A stretch of 64,000 bases of DNA, from the NCBI GenBank assembly GCA_027659245.1, contig JAQDPW010000006.1, forward strand, positions 19,359 to 83,358. The letters are read 5' to 3'. The translations under genes were made by a program, and so were the position numbers. This stretch comes from Streptococcaceae bacterium AM104-57. Its GTDB lineage: Bacteria; Bacillota; Bacilli; Lactobacillales; Streptococcaceae. The notes below the pieces were generated by a model. The model was not told where the DNA came from. It was given only the letters and a program-made list of their open reading frames with translations, and did not search any database. This document shows, in pieces, positions 1 to 8,472 of the stretch. The stretch's first letter is position 1. Every line of letters begins with the position of its first letter.

Positions 1-79
1 TTTTACGATTTCAAAAACTCATCTTAGTGCTGAGGATACGGTGATTGTGGATGCAACAGAGGTAAAAATCAATCGTCCT

Positions 80-86
80 AAAAAAA
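80..86 (+). other. A7 slippery run joining the two transposase frames
   Basis: Seven A residues sit where the upstream frame (codons starting at 77: CCT AAA AAA) must slip back one base to continue as N-Q-L-A-N-Y-S-G in the downstream frame. Without slippage the first frame stops at TAG 92-94. A -1 shift on a run of A is a usual way for two-frame transposases to be joined. An ordinary frameshift mutation cannot be excluded from one copy. Confidence 0.55.
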
Positions 87-126
87 TCAACTAGCCAATT
101 ATTCTGGTAAAAAGAAATATCATGCT

Positions 127-516
127 ATGAAGGCTCAAGCGATTGTCACAAGCCAAGGGAGAATTGTTTCTTTGGATATCGCTGTGAACTATTGCCACGA
201 TATGAAATTGTTCAAAATGAGTCGCAGAAATATCGGACAAGCTGGTAAAATCTTGGCTGACAGCGGTTATCAAGGACTCATGAAGATGTATTCACAAGCA
301 CAAACTCCGAGGAAATCAAGCAAACTTAAGCCGCTAACTCTTGAAGATAAAGCCTATAACCATGCGCTATCTAAAGAGAGAATCAAGGTTGAGAATATTT
401 TTGCCAAAGTAAAAACGTTTAAAATATTTTCAACAACCTATCGAAATCGACGCAAACGGTTTGGATTACGAATGAATTTGATTGCTGGCATTATCAACCG
501 TGAACTAGGATTTTAG
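127..516 (+). CDS. Transposase, C-terminal reading frame (OrfB) of the IS1381-like element
   Basis: 129 residues from ATG 127, although the homologous reading frame continues upstream to base 88 and is probably expressed by frameshift from the first frame. It carries the second Asp (ILADSGYQG, about residue 46) and the Glu (KERIKVENIFAKVK) of the DDE catalytic core used for DNA strand transfer, and a basic C-terminal region with YRNRRKRFG. There is no separate good ribosome binding site before ATG 127. The element is intact at this end, but its activity cannot be judged because its left part is outside the window. Confidence 0.75.
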   Translation: MKAQAIVTSQGRIVSLDIAVNYCHDMKLFKMSRRNIGQAGKILADSGYQGLMKMYSQAQTPRKSSKLKPLTLEDKAYNHALSKERIKVENIFAKVKTFKIFSTTYRNRRKRFGLRMNLIAGIINRELGF

Positions 517-540
517 TTTCGCAGGAAGTCTAATATATAA

Positions 541-564
541 AAAACCAGCGATTCAATCACTGGT
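541..564 (-). terminator. Hairpin, probable terminator for the minus-strand gene at 731-1147
   Basis: Arms AACCAG and CTGGTT with an inner GAT/ATC pairing. A run of A just upstream (534-541) gives a U-run after the hairpin on the minus strand. It lies beyond the BOX element, so the transcript from 1147 would run through the BOX before ending here. Confidence 0.45.
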
Positions 565-567
565 TGT

Positions 568-719
568 TATACTCAATGAAAATCAAAGAGCAAACTAGGA
601 AGCGAGCCGCAGGTTGCTCAAAACACTGTTTTGAGGTTGTGGATAGAACTGACGAAGTCAGTAACAAATATACGGCAAGACGAAGCCGACGTGGTTTGAA
701 GAGATTTTTGAAGAGTATT
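568..719 (-). repeat. BOX element (boxA-boxB-boxC, minus orientation)
   Basis: About 150 bases recognised as the pneumococcal BOX repeat. Read on the minus strand it starts with the boxA sequence (ATACTCTTCAAAAATCTCTT, ending near 665), passes through boxB (GTTACTGACTTCGTCAGTTC, about 620-665) and ends in boxC (TTTGCTCTTTGATTTTCAT, about 568-615). BOX elements are non-coding mobile-like repeats with strong RNA secondary structure, found in S. pneumoniae and close relatives. It sits 12 bases past the stop codon of the minus-strand gene at 731, in that gene's 3' untranslated region. Confidence 0.85.
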
Positions 720-730
720 AGATAGTTCTT

Positions 731-1147
731 TTAGGAAGCTCCATTAGTAGTGGACGTTTTTGTATCTGTTGTTTGAGTACTAGAAGAAGGAACAGTTGGT
801 TGTTCTTGTTTACTACTAGTCTCTTCTTTCTTGCTTTCTTCACTGCTACTAGATTGACTTGTAGTTTCTTCTTGTGTGTTGTCCTTTGTAGAAGTATTAT
901 CCTTGTTGGGAGTAGTGTTCTCTTGAGGGGATTCCTTTTGAATCTCTTTTATGACAGTTGTCTGGGTTGTCGTAGTTTCTTTTTTAGAGTTATTATTGTT
1001 ATTATTATTCATAGCATTCATGATGGTGATACTTGCAGTAATCAGCCCCAGAATACTACCGATAGTAGCAATCGTTTTTTGAAAAACAGTAAATCCTTTT
1101 TTGATGTGTTCCGTTTTAGGTTTTGATGTTCTACGATAATTAGACAT
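731..1147 (-). CDS. Anchored low-complexity protein (DUF6556-like)
   Basis: 138 residues. A basic N-terminus is followed by one membrane segment (about residues 24-46, TIATIGSILGLITASITIM), then a run of seven Asn and a long tail of Thr, Ser, Glu, Lys and Gln with no predicted fold. The layout (short cytoplasmic end, one helix, extended polar tail) suggests a membrane-anchored protein exposed at the cell surface, but the function is unknown. AAGGAGAG lies at good distance before the ATG, and TATAAT is at 1177-1172 on the minus strand. I recall this family as DUF6556 from streptococci; that name is from memory. It diverges from the cysteine desulfurase gene. Confidence 0.7.
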   Translation of the reverse strand: MSNYRRTSKPKTEHIKKGFTVFQKTIATIGSILGLITASITIMNAMNNNNNNNSKKETTTTQTTVIKEIQKESPQENTTPNKDNTSTKDNTQEETTSQSSSSEESKKEETSSKQEQPTVPSSSTQTTDTKTSTTNGAS

Positions 1148-1222
1148 AATATCTCTCCTTTACTAAAATTCATTATACCGAAAATCTTTAAAAAAAACTT
1201 AAATGAACCTGAATTGCCTTTC

Positions 1223-1251
1223 TTGTCGCCTGAACTGTTTCGTGATACAAT
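1223..1251 (+). promoter_or_regulatory. Promoter of the cysteine desulfurase-thiI operon
   Basis: TTGTCG at 1223-1228 and TACAAT at 1246-1251, spaced 17 bases, 32 bases before the ATG at 1284. Confidence 0.65.
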
Positions 1252-1283
1252 AGAAGGAGTGATTTTAGAAAGCGTGAGAAACC

Positions 1284-2426
1284 ATGATTTACTTTGATAA
1301 TTCGGCAACGACCAAGCCTTATCCAGAAGCACTTGAAACCTATATGCAAGTGTCTGCAAAAATTATTGGAAATCCTTCTAGTCTTCATCGATTAGGAGAC
1401 CAGTCTACCAGAATATTAGAAGCTTCTCGTCAACAGATTGCAGATTTGATTGGTAAGAAAAGCGAAGAAATCTTCTTTACCTCTGGTGGGACTGAAGGGG
1501 ATAATTGGGTTATCAAAGGTGTGGCTTTTGAAAAAGCGCAATTTGGTAAACACATTATTGTGTCTGACATTGAGCACCCAGCAGTCAAGGAGTCGGCTCT
1601 CTGGCTCAAGACTCAAGGTTTTGAAGTGGATTTTGCACCTGTAAATGAAAAAGGATTTGTAGATGTAACTGCTTTAGAAAACCTACTTCGTCCTGATACA
1701 ACGCTAGTCTCTGTTATGGCAATCAACAATGAAATCGGCTCAATCCAGCCTATTGAAGCTATATCAGAACTATTAGCTGATAAACCAACGATTTCCTTTC
1801 ATGTTGATGCGGTTCAAGCTTTAGCTAAGATTCCGACAGAAAAGTATTTGACTGACCGAGTGGATTTTGCGACCTTCTCTAGTCATAAATTCCACGGAGT
1901 TCGTGGTGTTGGATTTGTCTATATCAAGTCTGGCAAGAAAATTACACCGCTTTTAACTGGTGGTGGCCAAGAGCGTGACTATCGTTCAACAACTGAGAAT
2001 GTAGCAGGGATTGCTGCGACAGCCAAGGCACTGCGTCTAGCTATGAAAAGATTGGAATTGTTTTCTAACAAAACGAGTCAGATGAAGGAAGTCATCCGTC
2101 AGGCTCTTCTTGATTATCCAGATATTTTTGTTTTCTCAGGTGAGGAAGACTTTGCTCCTCATATTCTTACCTTTGGGATTAAGGGGGTTCGTGGTGAAGT
2201 TATCGTTCATGCTTTTGAAGAATATGATATTTTCATCTCCACAACCTCTGCTTGCTCATCTAAGGCAGGAAAACCTGCTGGTACCTTGATTGCCATGGGG
2301 GTTGAAAAAGATCAGGCCCAGTCAGCAGTTCGCCTCAGCCTAGACCTAGAAAATGACATGAGTCAAGTTGAGCAATTTTTGACCAAACTAAAATTAATTT
2401 ACAATCAAACTAGAAAAGTAAGATAG
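1284..2426 (+). CDS. Cysteine desulfurase, NifS/IscS-like, partner of ThiI
   Basis: 380 residues, a class V aminotransferase-fold PLP enzyme that takes sulfur from cysteine as a persulfide. The PLP lysine is in SSHKFHG (about residue 201) and the persulfide cysteine in [10 protein letters not shown] (about residue 324). The gene is followed 8 bases later by thiI. In Firmicutes this arrangement (NifZ-type desulfurase next to ThiI) dedicates the enzyme to supplying sulfur for 4-thiouridine in tRNA rather than to Fe-S cluster assembly; that role is inferred from context. The length is normal, and the SD before ATG 1284 is weak (GTGAGA). Confidence 0.9.
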   Translation: MIYFDNSATTKPYPEALETYMQVSAKIIGNPSSLHRLGDQSTRILEASRQQIADLIGKKSEEIFFTSGGTEGDNWVIKGVAFEKAQFGKHIIVSDIEHPAVKESALWLKTQGFEVDFAPVNEKGFVDVTALENLLRPDTTLVSVMAINNEIGSIQPIEAISELLADKPTISFHVDAVQALAKIPTEKYLTDRVDFATFSSHKFHGVRGVGFVYIKSGKKITPLLTGGGQERDYRSTTENVAGIAATAKALRLAMKRLELFSNKTSQMKEVIRQALLDYPDIFVFSGEEDFAPHILTFGIKGVRGEVIVHAFEEYDIFISTTSACSSKAGKPAGTLIAMGVEKDQAQSAVRLSLDLENDMSQVEQFLTKLKLIYNQTRKVR

Positions 2427-2434
2427 GAGTATTC

Positions 2435-3649
2435 ATGCAATATTCAGAAATTATGATTCGCTATGGGGAGCTTTCAACCAAGGGTAAAAACCGGATGCGT
2501 TTCATCAATAAACTACGTAATAATATCTCAGACGTTTTGTCCATTTATCCTCAAGTCAAAGTGACAGCAGACCGCGATCGTGCCCATGCTTATCTAAATG
2601 GTGCCGACTATACAGCAGTTGCCGAGTCACTCAAGCAAGTTTTCGGAATTCAAAACTTTTCGCCAGTATACAAGGTTGAAAAATCTGTAGAAGTTCTGAA
2701 ATCTGCTGTCCAAGAGATTATGAAGGACATCTACAAGGAAGGTATGACCTTTAAAATCTCAAGCAAGCGAAGCGACCACAACTTTGAACTGGATAGTCGT
2801 GAACTCAACCAAACTCTTGGTGGTGCAGTATTTGAAGCCATTCCCAATGTACAAGCACAAATGAAAAATCCTGACATCAATCTTCAGGTGGAGATTCGTG
2901 AAGAGGCGGCCTACCTTTCTTATGAAACCATTCGAGGAGCTGGTGGTTTACCGGTTGGAACTTCAGGGAAAGGCATGCTCATGTTGTCAGGTGGGATTGA
3001 CTCACCAGTAGCTGGTTATCTAGCTCTAAAACGTGGAGTGGATATCGAAGCTGTTCACTTTGCTAGTCCACCATATACCAGTCCAGGTGCCCTTAAAAAA
3101 GCCCAAGATTTGACCCGTAAATTGACTAAATTTGGTGGCAATATCCAGTTTATCGAAGTGCCATTCACGGAGATTCAAGAAGAGATTAAGGCTAAGGCTC
3201 CAGAAGCCTACCTCATGACTCTGACACGTCGCTTTATGATGCGGATTACCGACCGTATCCGTGAAGTGAGAAAAGGTTTGGTTATCATCAATGGCGAAAG
3301 TCTTGGTCAAGTAGCCAGCCAAACCCTAGAAAGTATGCAGGCTATCAATGCCGTGACCAATACACCGATTATCCGTCCAGTTGTGACTATGGATAAGCTA
3401 GAAATCATTGACATTGCGCAAGAAATTGATACCTTTGAAATTTCTATCCAGCCCTTTGAAGATTGTTGTACTATTTTTGCACCCGATCGTCCGAAGACAA
3501 ATCCAAAGATTAAGAATGCAGAGCAGTATGAAACACGTATGGATGTCGAAGGTCTGGTTGAACGTGCAGTAGCAGGAATCATGATTACTGAAATTACGCC
3601 TCAAGCTGAGAAGGATGCAGTTGATGAGCTAATTGACGATCTCCTCTAA
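2435..3649 (+). CDS. thiI: tRNA uracil 4-sulfurtransferase ThiI
   Basis: 404 residues. Order of parts: N-terminal ferredoxin-like region, THUMP domain (about 60-165) and a PP-loop ATPase domain with [11 protein letters not shown] near residue 185 for adenylating U8 of tRNA. It ends soon after the PP-loop domain and lacks the rhodanese domain of the enterobacterial protein, which is the usual Gram-positive form; the cysteine pair in [10 protein letters not shown] is conserved in this type. It is co-transcribed with the upstream desulfurase (8-base gap, GGAG before ATG). A terminator follows. Confidence 0.95.
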   Translation: MQYSEIMIRYGELSTKGKNRMRFINKLRNNISDVLSIYPQVKVTADRDRAHAYLNGADYTAVAESLKQVFGIQNFSPVYKVEKSVEVLKSAVQEIMKDIYKEGMTFKISSKRSDHNFELDSRELNQTLGGAVFEAIPNVQAQMKNPDINLQVEIREEAAYLSYETIRGAGGLPVGTSGKGMLMLSGGIDSPVAGYLALKRGVDIEAVHFASPPYTSPGALKKAQDLTRKLTKFGGNIQFIEVPFTEIQEEIKAKAPEAYLMTLTRRFMMRITDRIREVRKGLVIINGESLGQVASQTLESMQAINAVTNTPIIRPVVTMDKLEIIDIAQEIDTFEISIQPFEDCCTIFAPDRPKTNPKIKNAEQYETRMDVEGLVERAVAGIMITEITPQAEKDAVDELIDDLL

Positions 3650-3682
3650 TTAGAAAATCCAGAAGAATAGAGAAAATAAGTA

Positions 3683-3732
3683 GAAAAAGTTAGTTTTTTG
3701 TTCTAAATTTAGACGAAACTGACTTTTTTTCT
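3683..3732 (+). terminator. Terminator after thiI
   Basis: Inverted repeat AAAAAGTTAGTTTT / AAACTGACTTTTTTT with a T-run. The next promoter (TATAAT 3743) begins directly after it. Confidence 0.65.
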
Positions 3733-3742
3733 ATTTTTGTGC

Positions 3743-3748
3743 TATAAT
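3743..3748 (+). promoter_or_regulatory. Extended -10 box of the esterase/ATP-grasp operon
   Basis: TGTGCTATAAT, an extended -10 (TGC before TATAAT). It lies 36 bases before ATG 3784 and overlaps the upstream TTG at 3760, ruling that codon out as the start. Confidence 0.6.
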
Positions 3749-3783
3749 AAGATAAAATTTTGAATATAGAGAGTTTTCTGACA

Positions 3784-4608
3784 ATGAATCAATCTTATTT
3801 TTACCTGAAAATGCGAGAGCATAAATTAGTGGTTCCCTACACAGGTAAGGAGCGCCGGGTACGTGTTCTCCTTCCCAAAAACTATGATAAAGACACGGAT
3901 AGAAGCTACCCAGTTGTGTATTTTCACGATGGACAAAACGTCTTTTATAGTAAGGAATCTTACGTTGGACATTCCTGGAAGATTATCCCAGCCATCAAGC
4001 GAAATCCAGATATCAGTCGTATGATTGTTGTGGCTATTGACAATGATGGTCTTGGTCGAATGAACGAGTATGCGGCATGGAAATTCCAAGAGTCTAATAT
4101 TCCCGGTCAACAGTTTGGTGGTAAGGGAGTCGAGTACGCTGAGTTTGTCATGGAAGTGGTCAAACCCTTTATCGATGAAAACTATCGTACAAAATCAGAC
4201 CGTAAACACACTGCTATGATTGGGTCTTCTCTAGGCGGCAATATTACCCAGTTTATTGGCTTGGAATACCATGATCAGATTGGGTGTTTGGGAGTGTTCT
4301 CATCAGCTAACTGGCTTCACCAAGAGGCTTTTGATCGCTATATGGAGCGTAAAAAACTATTGCCAGACCAGCGAGTCTTTATCTATGTTGGGACGGAAGA
4401 AGCAGATGACACAGATAAGACTCTCATGGCTGGCAATATTAAGCAGGCCTATATCGACTCTTCCCTTCGCTATTATCATGATTTGATAGCAGGAGGAGTT
4501 GAGTTGGAAAATCTCTCTCTCAAGGTTCAGGCTGGAGCCATTCACCATGAAATTCCATGGTCAGAAAATCTTCCAGCTTGCCTACGCTTTTTTGCAGAAA
4601 ATTGGTAA
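3784..4608 (+). CDS. Esterase-like alpha/beta hydrolase (first of two)
   Basis: 274 residues from ATG 3784 (an in-frame TTG at 3760 is only 12 bases past the -10 box and is unlikely). The fold is that of the putative esterase (esterase D) family: an N-terminal beta sandwich-like stretch (RVRVLLPKNYD), VVYFHDGQNVF, the nucleophile elbow GSSLGG (Ser about residue 147) and a C-terminal His in AIHHEIPW. No signal peptide, so cytosolic. It starts a three-gene operon with a second hydrolase and an ATP-grasp protein (gaps of 21 and 12 bases). The substrate is unknown. Confidence 0.8.
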   Translation: MNQSYFYLKMREHKLVVPYTGKERRVRVLLPKNYDKDTDRSYPVVYFHDGQNVFYSKESYVGHSWKIIPAIKRNPDISRMIVVAIDNDGLGRMNEYAAWKFQESNIPGQQFGGKGVEYAEFVMEVVKPFIDENYRTKSDRKHTAMIGSSLGGNITQFIGLEYHDQIGCLGVFSSANWLHQEAFDRYMERKKLLPDQRVFIYVGTEEADDTDKTLMAGNIKQAYIDSSLRYYHDLIAGGVELENLSLKVQAGAIHHEIPWSENLPACLRFFAENW

Positions 4609-4629
4609 TTAGTATAAAGGAGACAGGAT

Positions 4630-5370
4630 ATGAATATTGAACATCTTAGCCACTGGAGTGGTCATCTTAACCGTGAAATGTATGTTAATCGTTACGGACA
4701 CGCAGGTATCCCAGTGGTTGTCTTTGCTTCCTCAGGTGGTAGCCACAATGAATACTATGATTTTGGCATGATTGATGCATGTGCATCCTTTATCGAGGAA
4801 GGTCGAGTGCAATTCTTTACCCTTTCAAGTATCGATAGTGAAAGTTGGCTAGCAACATGGAAAAATGGTCATGACCAAGCTGAAATGCACCGTGCCTATG
4901 AACGATATGTCATTGAAGAAGCTATTCCTTTTATCAAACACAAGACAGGCTGGTTCGACGGTATGATGGCGACAGGCTGCTCTATGGGAGCCTATCATGC
5001 ACTTAACTTTTTCCTTCAGCATCCAGATGTCTTTACCAAGGTAATCGCCCTCAGTGGTGTCTATGATGCGCGCTTTTTCGTCGGTGATTACTACAATGAT
5101 GATGCTATCTATCAAAATTCACCAGTAGACTATATCTGGAATCAAAATGATGGCTGGTTTATCGATCGTTACCGTCAGGCTGAGATTGTGATTTGTACTG
5201 GCTTAGGTGCTTGGGAGCATGATGGCCTGCCTTCTTACTACAAGCTCAAAGAAGCCTTTGACCAAAAACAAATTCCTGCCTGGTTTGCAGAATGGGGACA
5301 TGATGTCGCCCATGATTGGGATTGGTGGCGCAAACAAATGCCATATTTCCTCGGTCACATGAGTCTATAA
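4630..5370 (+). CDS. Esterase-like alpha/beta hydrolase (second of two)
   Basis: 246 residues with the nucleophile elbow GCSMGAYHA (Ser about 118), an acidic residue in the following strand and a late His (EWGHDVAHDWDWW). It is distantly related to its upstream neighbour, but shorter and rich in Trp near the end. AAGGAGA lies before the ATG. No signal peptide. A pair of dissimilar hydrolases beside an ATP-grasp ligase suggests a small-molecule or peptide modification route, but no substrate can be named from sequence. Confidence 0.8.
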   Translation: MNIEHLSHWSGHLNREMYVNRYGHAGIPVVVFASSGGSHNEYYDFGMIDACASFIEEGRVQFFTLSSIDSESWLATWKNGHDQAEMHRAYERYVIEEAIPFIKHKTGWFDGMMATGCSMGAYHALNFFLQHPDVFTKVIALSGVYDARFFVGDYYNDDAIYQNSPVDYIWNQNDGWFIDRYRQAEIVICTGLGAWEHDGLPSYYKLKEAFDQKQIPAWFAEWGHDVAHDWDWWRKQMPYFLGHMSL

Positions 5371-5382
5371 AAGGAGTTGCTT

Positions 5383-6549
5383 ATGAATTATCTTGTAATT
5401 TCACCCTATTACCCACAAAATTTCCAACAGTTTAGTATTGAGTTAGCCAATAAAGGAATCACAGTTCTAGGGATTGGACAAGAACCCTACGAACAACTAG
5501 ATGAACCATTGCGTAATAGCTTGACGGAGTACTTCCGAGTTGATAATCTTGAAAATATCGATGAGGTTAAACGAGCAGTTGCCTTTCTCTTTTATAAGCA
5601 TGGTCCAATTGACCGCATCGAATCTCACAATGAATACTGGCTAGAGTTGGATGCTGCTCTTCGTGAACAATTTAATGTCTTTGGTGCCAAACCAGACGAC
5701 CTCAAAAAGACCAAGTTCAAGTCTGAAATGAAGAAACTCTTCAAAAAAGCTGGAGTTCCAGTGGTTCCAGGTGCTGTCATTGAAACAGATGCAGATGTTG
5801 ACAAAGCTGTGAAAGAAATTGGCCTTCCTATGATTGCCAAACCTGACAATGGAGTGGGAGCGGCAGCAACCTTCAAGCTTGAAACAGAAGAGGATATCCA
5901 TCATTTCAAGGCAGAATGGGACCATTCAACCGTTTATTTCTTTGAAAAATTTGTCACCTCTAGTGAAATCTGTACCTTCGATGGTTTGGTAGATAGAGAT
6001 GGAAATATCGTCTTTTCTACGACCTTTGACTATGCCCATACACCGCTTGATCTCATGATTTACAAGATGGACAATTCTTATTATGTTCTTAAAGATATGG
6101 ATCCAAAATTGCGCAAGTATGGTGAGGCAATCGTTAAAGAATTTGGCATGAAAGAACGTTTCTTCCATATCGAGTTCTTCCGTGAAGGTGATGATTATAT
6201 TGCCATTGAGTACAATAACCGTCCAGCAGGTGGCTTCACCATTGATGTATATAACTATGCCCATTCTTTTGATTTGTACAAGGGCTATGCAGCGATCGTT
6301 GCGGGTGAACCATTCCCTGCTTCACAATTCGAGCCCCTGTACTGCTTGGCGACATCACGTCGTGCCAATGCCAACTATGTTTATTCAGAAGAAGACTTGC
6401 TCGCCAAATACGGTCAGCAATTTAAGGTTAAGAAAATCATGCCTGCAGCCTTTGCTGAATTGCAAGGAGACTTTCTCTATATGCTAACGACACCAAGTCG
6501 TGAAGAAATGGATCAGATGATTAAAGATTTTGGTCAGCGTCAAGAATAA
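5383..6549 (+). CDS. ATP-grasp domain protein (carboxylate-amine ligase type)
   Basis: 388 residues from ATG 5383, chosen because AAGGAG (5371-5376) is 6 bases upstream; the in-frame TTG at 5377 abuts it. An N-terminal Rossmann-like preATP-grasp part (NYLVISPYYPQNF) is followed by the ATP-grasp core: GLPMIAKPDNGVGAAAT (phosphate loop region, about 150-166), the hinge YFFEKFV, and metal-binding HIEFFREGDDYIAIEYNNRPAGG residues (E and N near 276-279). Such enzymes form acyl-phosphates and join them to an amine. It closes the operon with the two hydrolases and is followed by a terminator. Confidence 0.85.
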   Translation: MNYLVISPYYPQNFQQFSIELANKGITVLGIGQEPYEQLDEPLRNSLTEYFRVDNLENIDEVKRAVAFLFYKHGPIDRIESHNEYWLELDAALREQFNVFGAKPDDLKKTKFKSEMKKLFKKAGVPVVPGAVIETDADVDKAVKEIGLPMIAKPDNGVGAAATFKLETEEDIHHFKAEWDHSTVYFFEKFVTSSEICTFDGLVDRDGNIVFSTTFDYAHTPLDLMIYKMDNSYYVLKDMDPKLRKYGEAIVKEFGMKERFFHIEFFREGDDYIAIEYNNRPAGGFTIDVYNYAHSFDLYKGYAAIVAGEPFPASQFEPLYCLATSRRANANYVYSEEDLLAKYGQQFKVKKIMPAAFAELQGDFLYMLTTPSREEMDQMIKDFGQRQE

Positions 6550-6563
6550 TCAAAATTTTGACT

Positions 6564-6593
6564 TAACAAACTAGGTTTGTTAGATCTTTTTTT
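6564..6593 (+). terminator. Terminator after the ATP-grasp gene
   Basis: TAACAAAC / GTTTGTTA stem with a 3-base loop, then TTTTTTT. Confidence 0.75.
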
Positions 6594-6642
6594 AAGAACT
6601 AAAATAAAAGCGTTTTCCCGCAGTATTCTTTTAGAAAATCTG

Positions 6643-6671
6643 TTGCTAAAAGGCTTAAAAATTGATAGAAT
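6643..6671 (+). promoter_or_regulatory. Promoter of the aquaporin gene
   Basis: TTGCTA at 6643-6648 and TAGAAT at 6666-6671, 17-base spacer, 37 bases before the ATG. Confidence 0.6.
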
Positions 6672-6707
6672 AGGGATTGTCTAAAAAATATTAAGGAGAA
6701 TCTATCA

Positions 6708-7577
6708 ATGGATTTCGCATGGGCAGTCAAATATGCCACTGAATTTTTGGGAACAGCCATCTTGATCATCTTGGGAAATGGTGCAGTTGCCAACGTTGAA
6801 CTTAAAGGTACGAAAGGTCACCAAAGTGGCTGGCTCGTTATCGCTGTTGGTTACGGTATGGGGGTTATGATCCCTGCCTTGATGTTTGGTAATGTTTCTG
6901 GTAACCACATCAACCCAGCCTTCACTCTTGGTCTAGCAGTTAGCGGACTTTTCCCTTGGGCACAAGTAGTACCATACATCGTTGCACAAGTCTTGGGAGC
7001 AATCTTCGGACAAGCCTTGGTTGTTGCAACTCACCGGCCCTACTACTTGAAGACAGAAAATCCAAATAACATCTTGGGAACTTTCTCAACAATTTCAAGT
7101 ATCGACCACGGAACAAAAGAATCACGCTTCGCAGCAACTGTGAACGGATTTATCAATGAGTTTGTTGGATCATTTGTTCTTTTCTTCGCAGCACTCGGTA
7201 TGACAAAGAACTTCTTTGGAGCTGAAGTCCTTCAATACATGAAACAAATGGCAACTCAAGCTGGTCAAAATGTTGACTTCTCTGATTTGGCAATTAAAGC
7301 TCAAGTAGCGCCTCATACAGCATCAGGACTTGCTGTTGGTCACTTGGCACTTGGTTTCCTAGTAATGGCTTTGGTTACTTCACTTGGAGGACCTACAGGA
7401 CCTGGTTTGAACCCAGCTCGTGACTTTGGACCACGTCTCCTTCATGCCTTCCTTCCAAAATCAATCCTTGGTCAACACAAGGGTGATTCAAAATGGTGGT
7501 ATGCTTGGGTACCAGTAGTTGCACCGATTGCAGCTGGTATTGCAGCAGTAGCAATCTTTAAATTCCTTTACCTATAA
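6708..7577 (+). CDS. Aquaporin / glycerol-facilitator family channel
   Basis: 289 residues of the MIP channel family, an integral membrane protein with six helices and two half-helices. Both signature loops are present: NHINPAFTLG (Asn about 68) and GLNPARDFGPRL (about 234). A long insertion between helices 3 and 5 (THRPYYLKTE and the region around 180-215) makes it longer than simple aquaporins, as in the lactic-acid-bacterial GlpF/Gla-like group. It may pass water, glycerol or peroxide; sequence alone does not decide. Monocistronic, between its own promoter and a strong terminator. AAGGAGAA precedes the ATG. Confidence 0.9.
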   Translation: MDFAWAVKYATEFLGTAILIILGNGAVANVELKGTKGHQSGWLVIAVGYGMGVMIPALMFGNVSGNHINPAFTLGLAVSGLFPWAQVVPYIVAQVLGAIFGQALVVATHRPYYLKTENPNNILGTFSTISSIDHGTKESRFAATVNGFINEFVGSFVLFFAALGMTKNFFGAEVLQYMKQMATQAGQNVDFSDLAIKAQVAPHTASGLAVGHLALGFLVMALVTSLGGPTGPGLNPARDFGPRLLHAFLPKSILGQHKGDSKWWYAWVPVVAPIAAGIAAVAIFKFLYL

Positions 7578-7583
7578 TATTTA

Positions 7584-7613
7584 AAAACTGGGTTTTCCCA
7601 GTTTTTTCTTTTT
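7584..7613 (+). terminator. Terminator after the aquaporin gene
   Basis: AAAACTGGG TTTT CCCAGTTTT stem-loop followed by a T-rich tail. Confidence 0.9.
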
Positions 7614-7636
7614 AGTACAGTTGTGTCTTTTAGAAT

Positions 7637-7818
7637 TATAGTGGATTGAAATAGGATATGAACAAAGAGGTTAGGAAAGTCAAATTGATTTCTAGAAATG
7701 TTTTAGAATTCTTGGTGTACTATTCTAAGTTCAATCGACTATAGAATCCTTGGCGTACTATTCTAGATTCAGTCCACTATAGAACCCGTGGCGTACTATT
7801 CTAGATCCAATCCACTAT
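7637..7818 (+). repeat. RUP element with tandemly expanded right end
   Basis: 7637-7743 is exactly 107 bases, bounded by TATAGTGGATTGAA and the near-complementary TTCAATCGACTATA: the size and ends of the pneumococcal RUP, a non-autonomous element thought to be moved by IS630-Spn1 transposase. The last 38 bases (7705-7742) are then repeated twice more, at 7743-7780 and 7781-7818. Each copy has a few differences, and each ends in a version of the terminal repeat. Together with the aquaporin terminator this fills the 345-base gap before yutD. Confidence 0.85.
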
Positions 7819-7883
7819 AAATGGTGAAATCGTCAGACTTTTTTTATTTTAATGCTAAAGGTGAAAATGTGGCGAAAATATGG

Positions 7884-7889
7884 TAGAAT
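7884..7889 (+). promoter_or_regulatory. Extended -10 box of the yutD operon
   Basis: TATGGTAGAAT: TGG extension plus TAGAAT, 33 bases before ATG 7923. Confidence 0.5.
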
Positions 7890-7922
7890 AGAGTATTAAG
7901 AAATCGTTGAAAAAGGAAAATT

Positions 7923-8456
7923 ATGCGTAAAGAGATTGCACCTGAATTATACAATTACAATAAATTCCCTGGTCCAGAGTTTCGTGTGACTGGAACTAGG
8001 GTCGAGGCTGAAGGATTTGCCTTTACCTTGGTTGAAAATAGCAAGGATGCTTTTGATGTAACGGCTTTTACTCAACGTTTTTCAGAAGTTTTGACCAAGT
8101 TCGACTATATCGTAGGAGACTGGAGTAATGAACAGTTGCGCTTACGAGGCTTTTATAAGAATGAACGCGCTGAAGAGTCTTTAGAAAAAATCAGTCGCTT
8201 GCAGGATTATCTACTAGAGTACTGTAGCTATGGTTGTGCCTATTTTGTCTTAGAAAACCAAGTGCCTAAGCGGGCGTCCTTTGACCAAAAAATGCGCAAA
8301 AAAGAGGAAGAAAAAGATTCTCGAAAAGGAAAGAAACCTTCTCAAAACAAGAAAAGAAATCATACAGATAAAAGAAATAGACGCCGTTCAAAAGATCAAA
8401 AATCTCAGAAAGAAGACAAGGTGCAACGTCATTTTGTCATCCGTAAGAAGGACTAG
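7923..8456 (+). CDS. YutD family protein (DUF1027)
   Basis: 177 residues. The N-terminal 120 residues match the YutD-like family (FPGPEFRV, FDYIVGDWSNEQLRLRGFY, YLLEYCSYGCAYFVLEN). The C-terminal 60 residues are a highly charged Lys/Arg tail (KKEEEKDSRKGKK, KRNRRRSKDQK) likely to bind nucleic acid or be disordered. The molecular role is not established. AAGGA precedes the ATG. It lies 16 bases before rlmN, a neighbour arrangement also common in other streptococci. Confidence 0.85.
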   Translation: MRKEIAPELYNYNKFPGPEFRVTGTRVEAEGFAFTLVENSKDAFDVTAFTQRFSEVLTKFDYIVGDWSNEQLRLRGFYKNERAEESLEKISRLQDYLLEYCSYGCAYFVLENQVPKRASFDQKMRKKEEEKDSRKGKKPSQNKKRNHTDKRNRRRSKDQKSQKEDKVQRHFVIRKKD

Positions 8457-8472
8457 AAAGTAAGGAGAAAAG

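Larger units (their letters stand above)
1..531 (+). mobile_element. IS1381-like (IS5 family) element, right part only
   Basis: The left edge of the window cuts this insertion sequence. What remains is the end of a first reading frame (2-94, containing VIVDATEVKINRPKK, the first Asp of the DDE triad) and a second frame to 516 with ILADSGYQG (second Asp) and KERIKVENIF (Glu). The short segment after the stop ending in GCAGGAAGTCTA near 531 looks like the right terminal inverted repeat, but the left end is outside so the exact boundary is inferred. The assignment to IS1381 rests on recognised protein sequence; the IS5 family and DDE residues are more certain than the element name. Confidence 0.75.

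Noticed and set aside
1..531. Intact insertion sequence
   Set aside because: Only the right portion is inside the window; completeness cannot be judged.
773..1126. Plus-strand ORF opposite the 138-residue protein
   Set aside because: It is the antisense shadow of a low-complexity gene and has no SD or promoter.
7743..7818. CRISPR-like array from the 38-base repeats
   Set aside because: The units are contiguous with no spacers and are the end of a RUP element.
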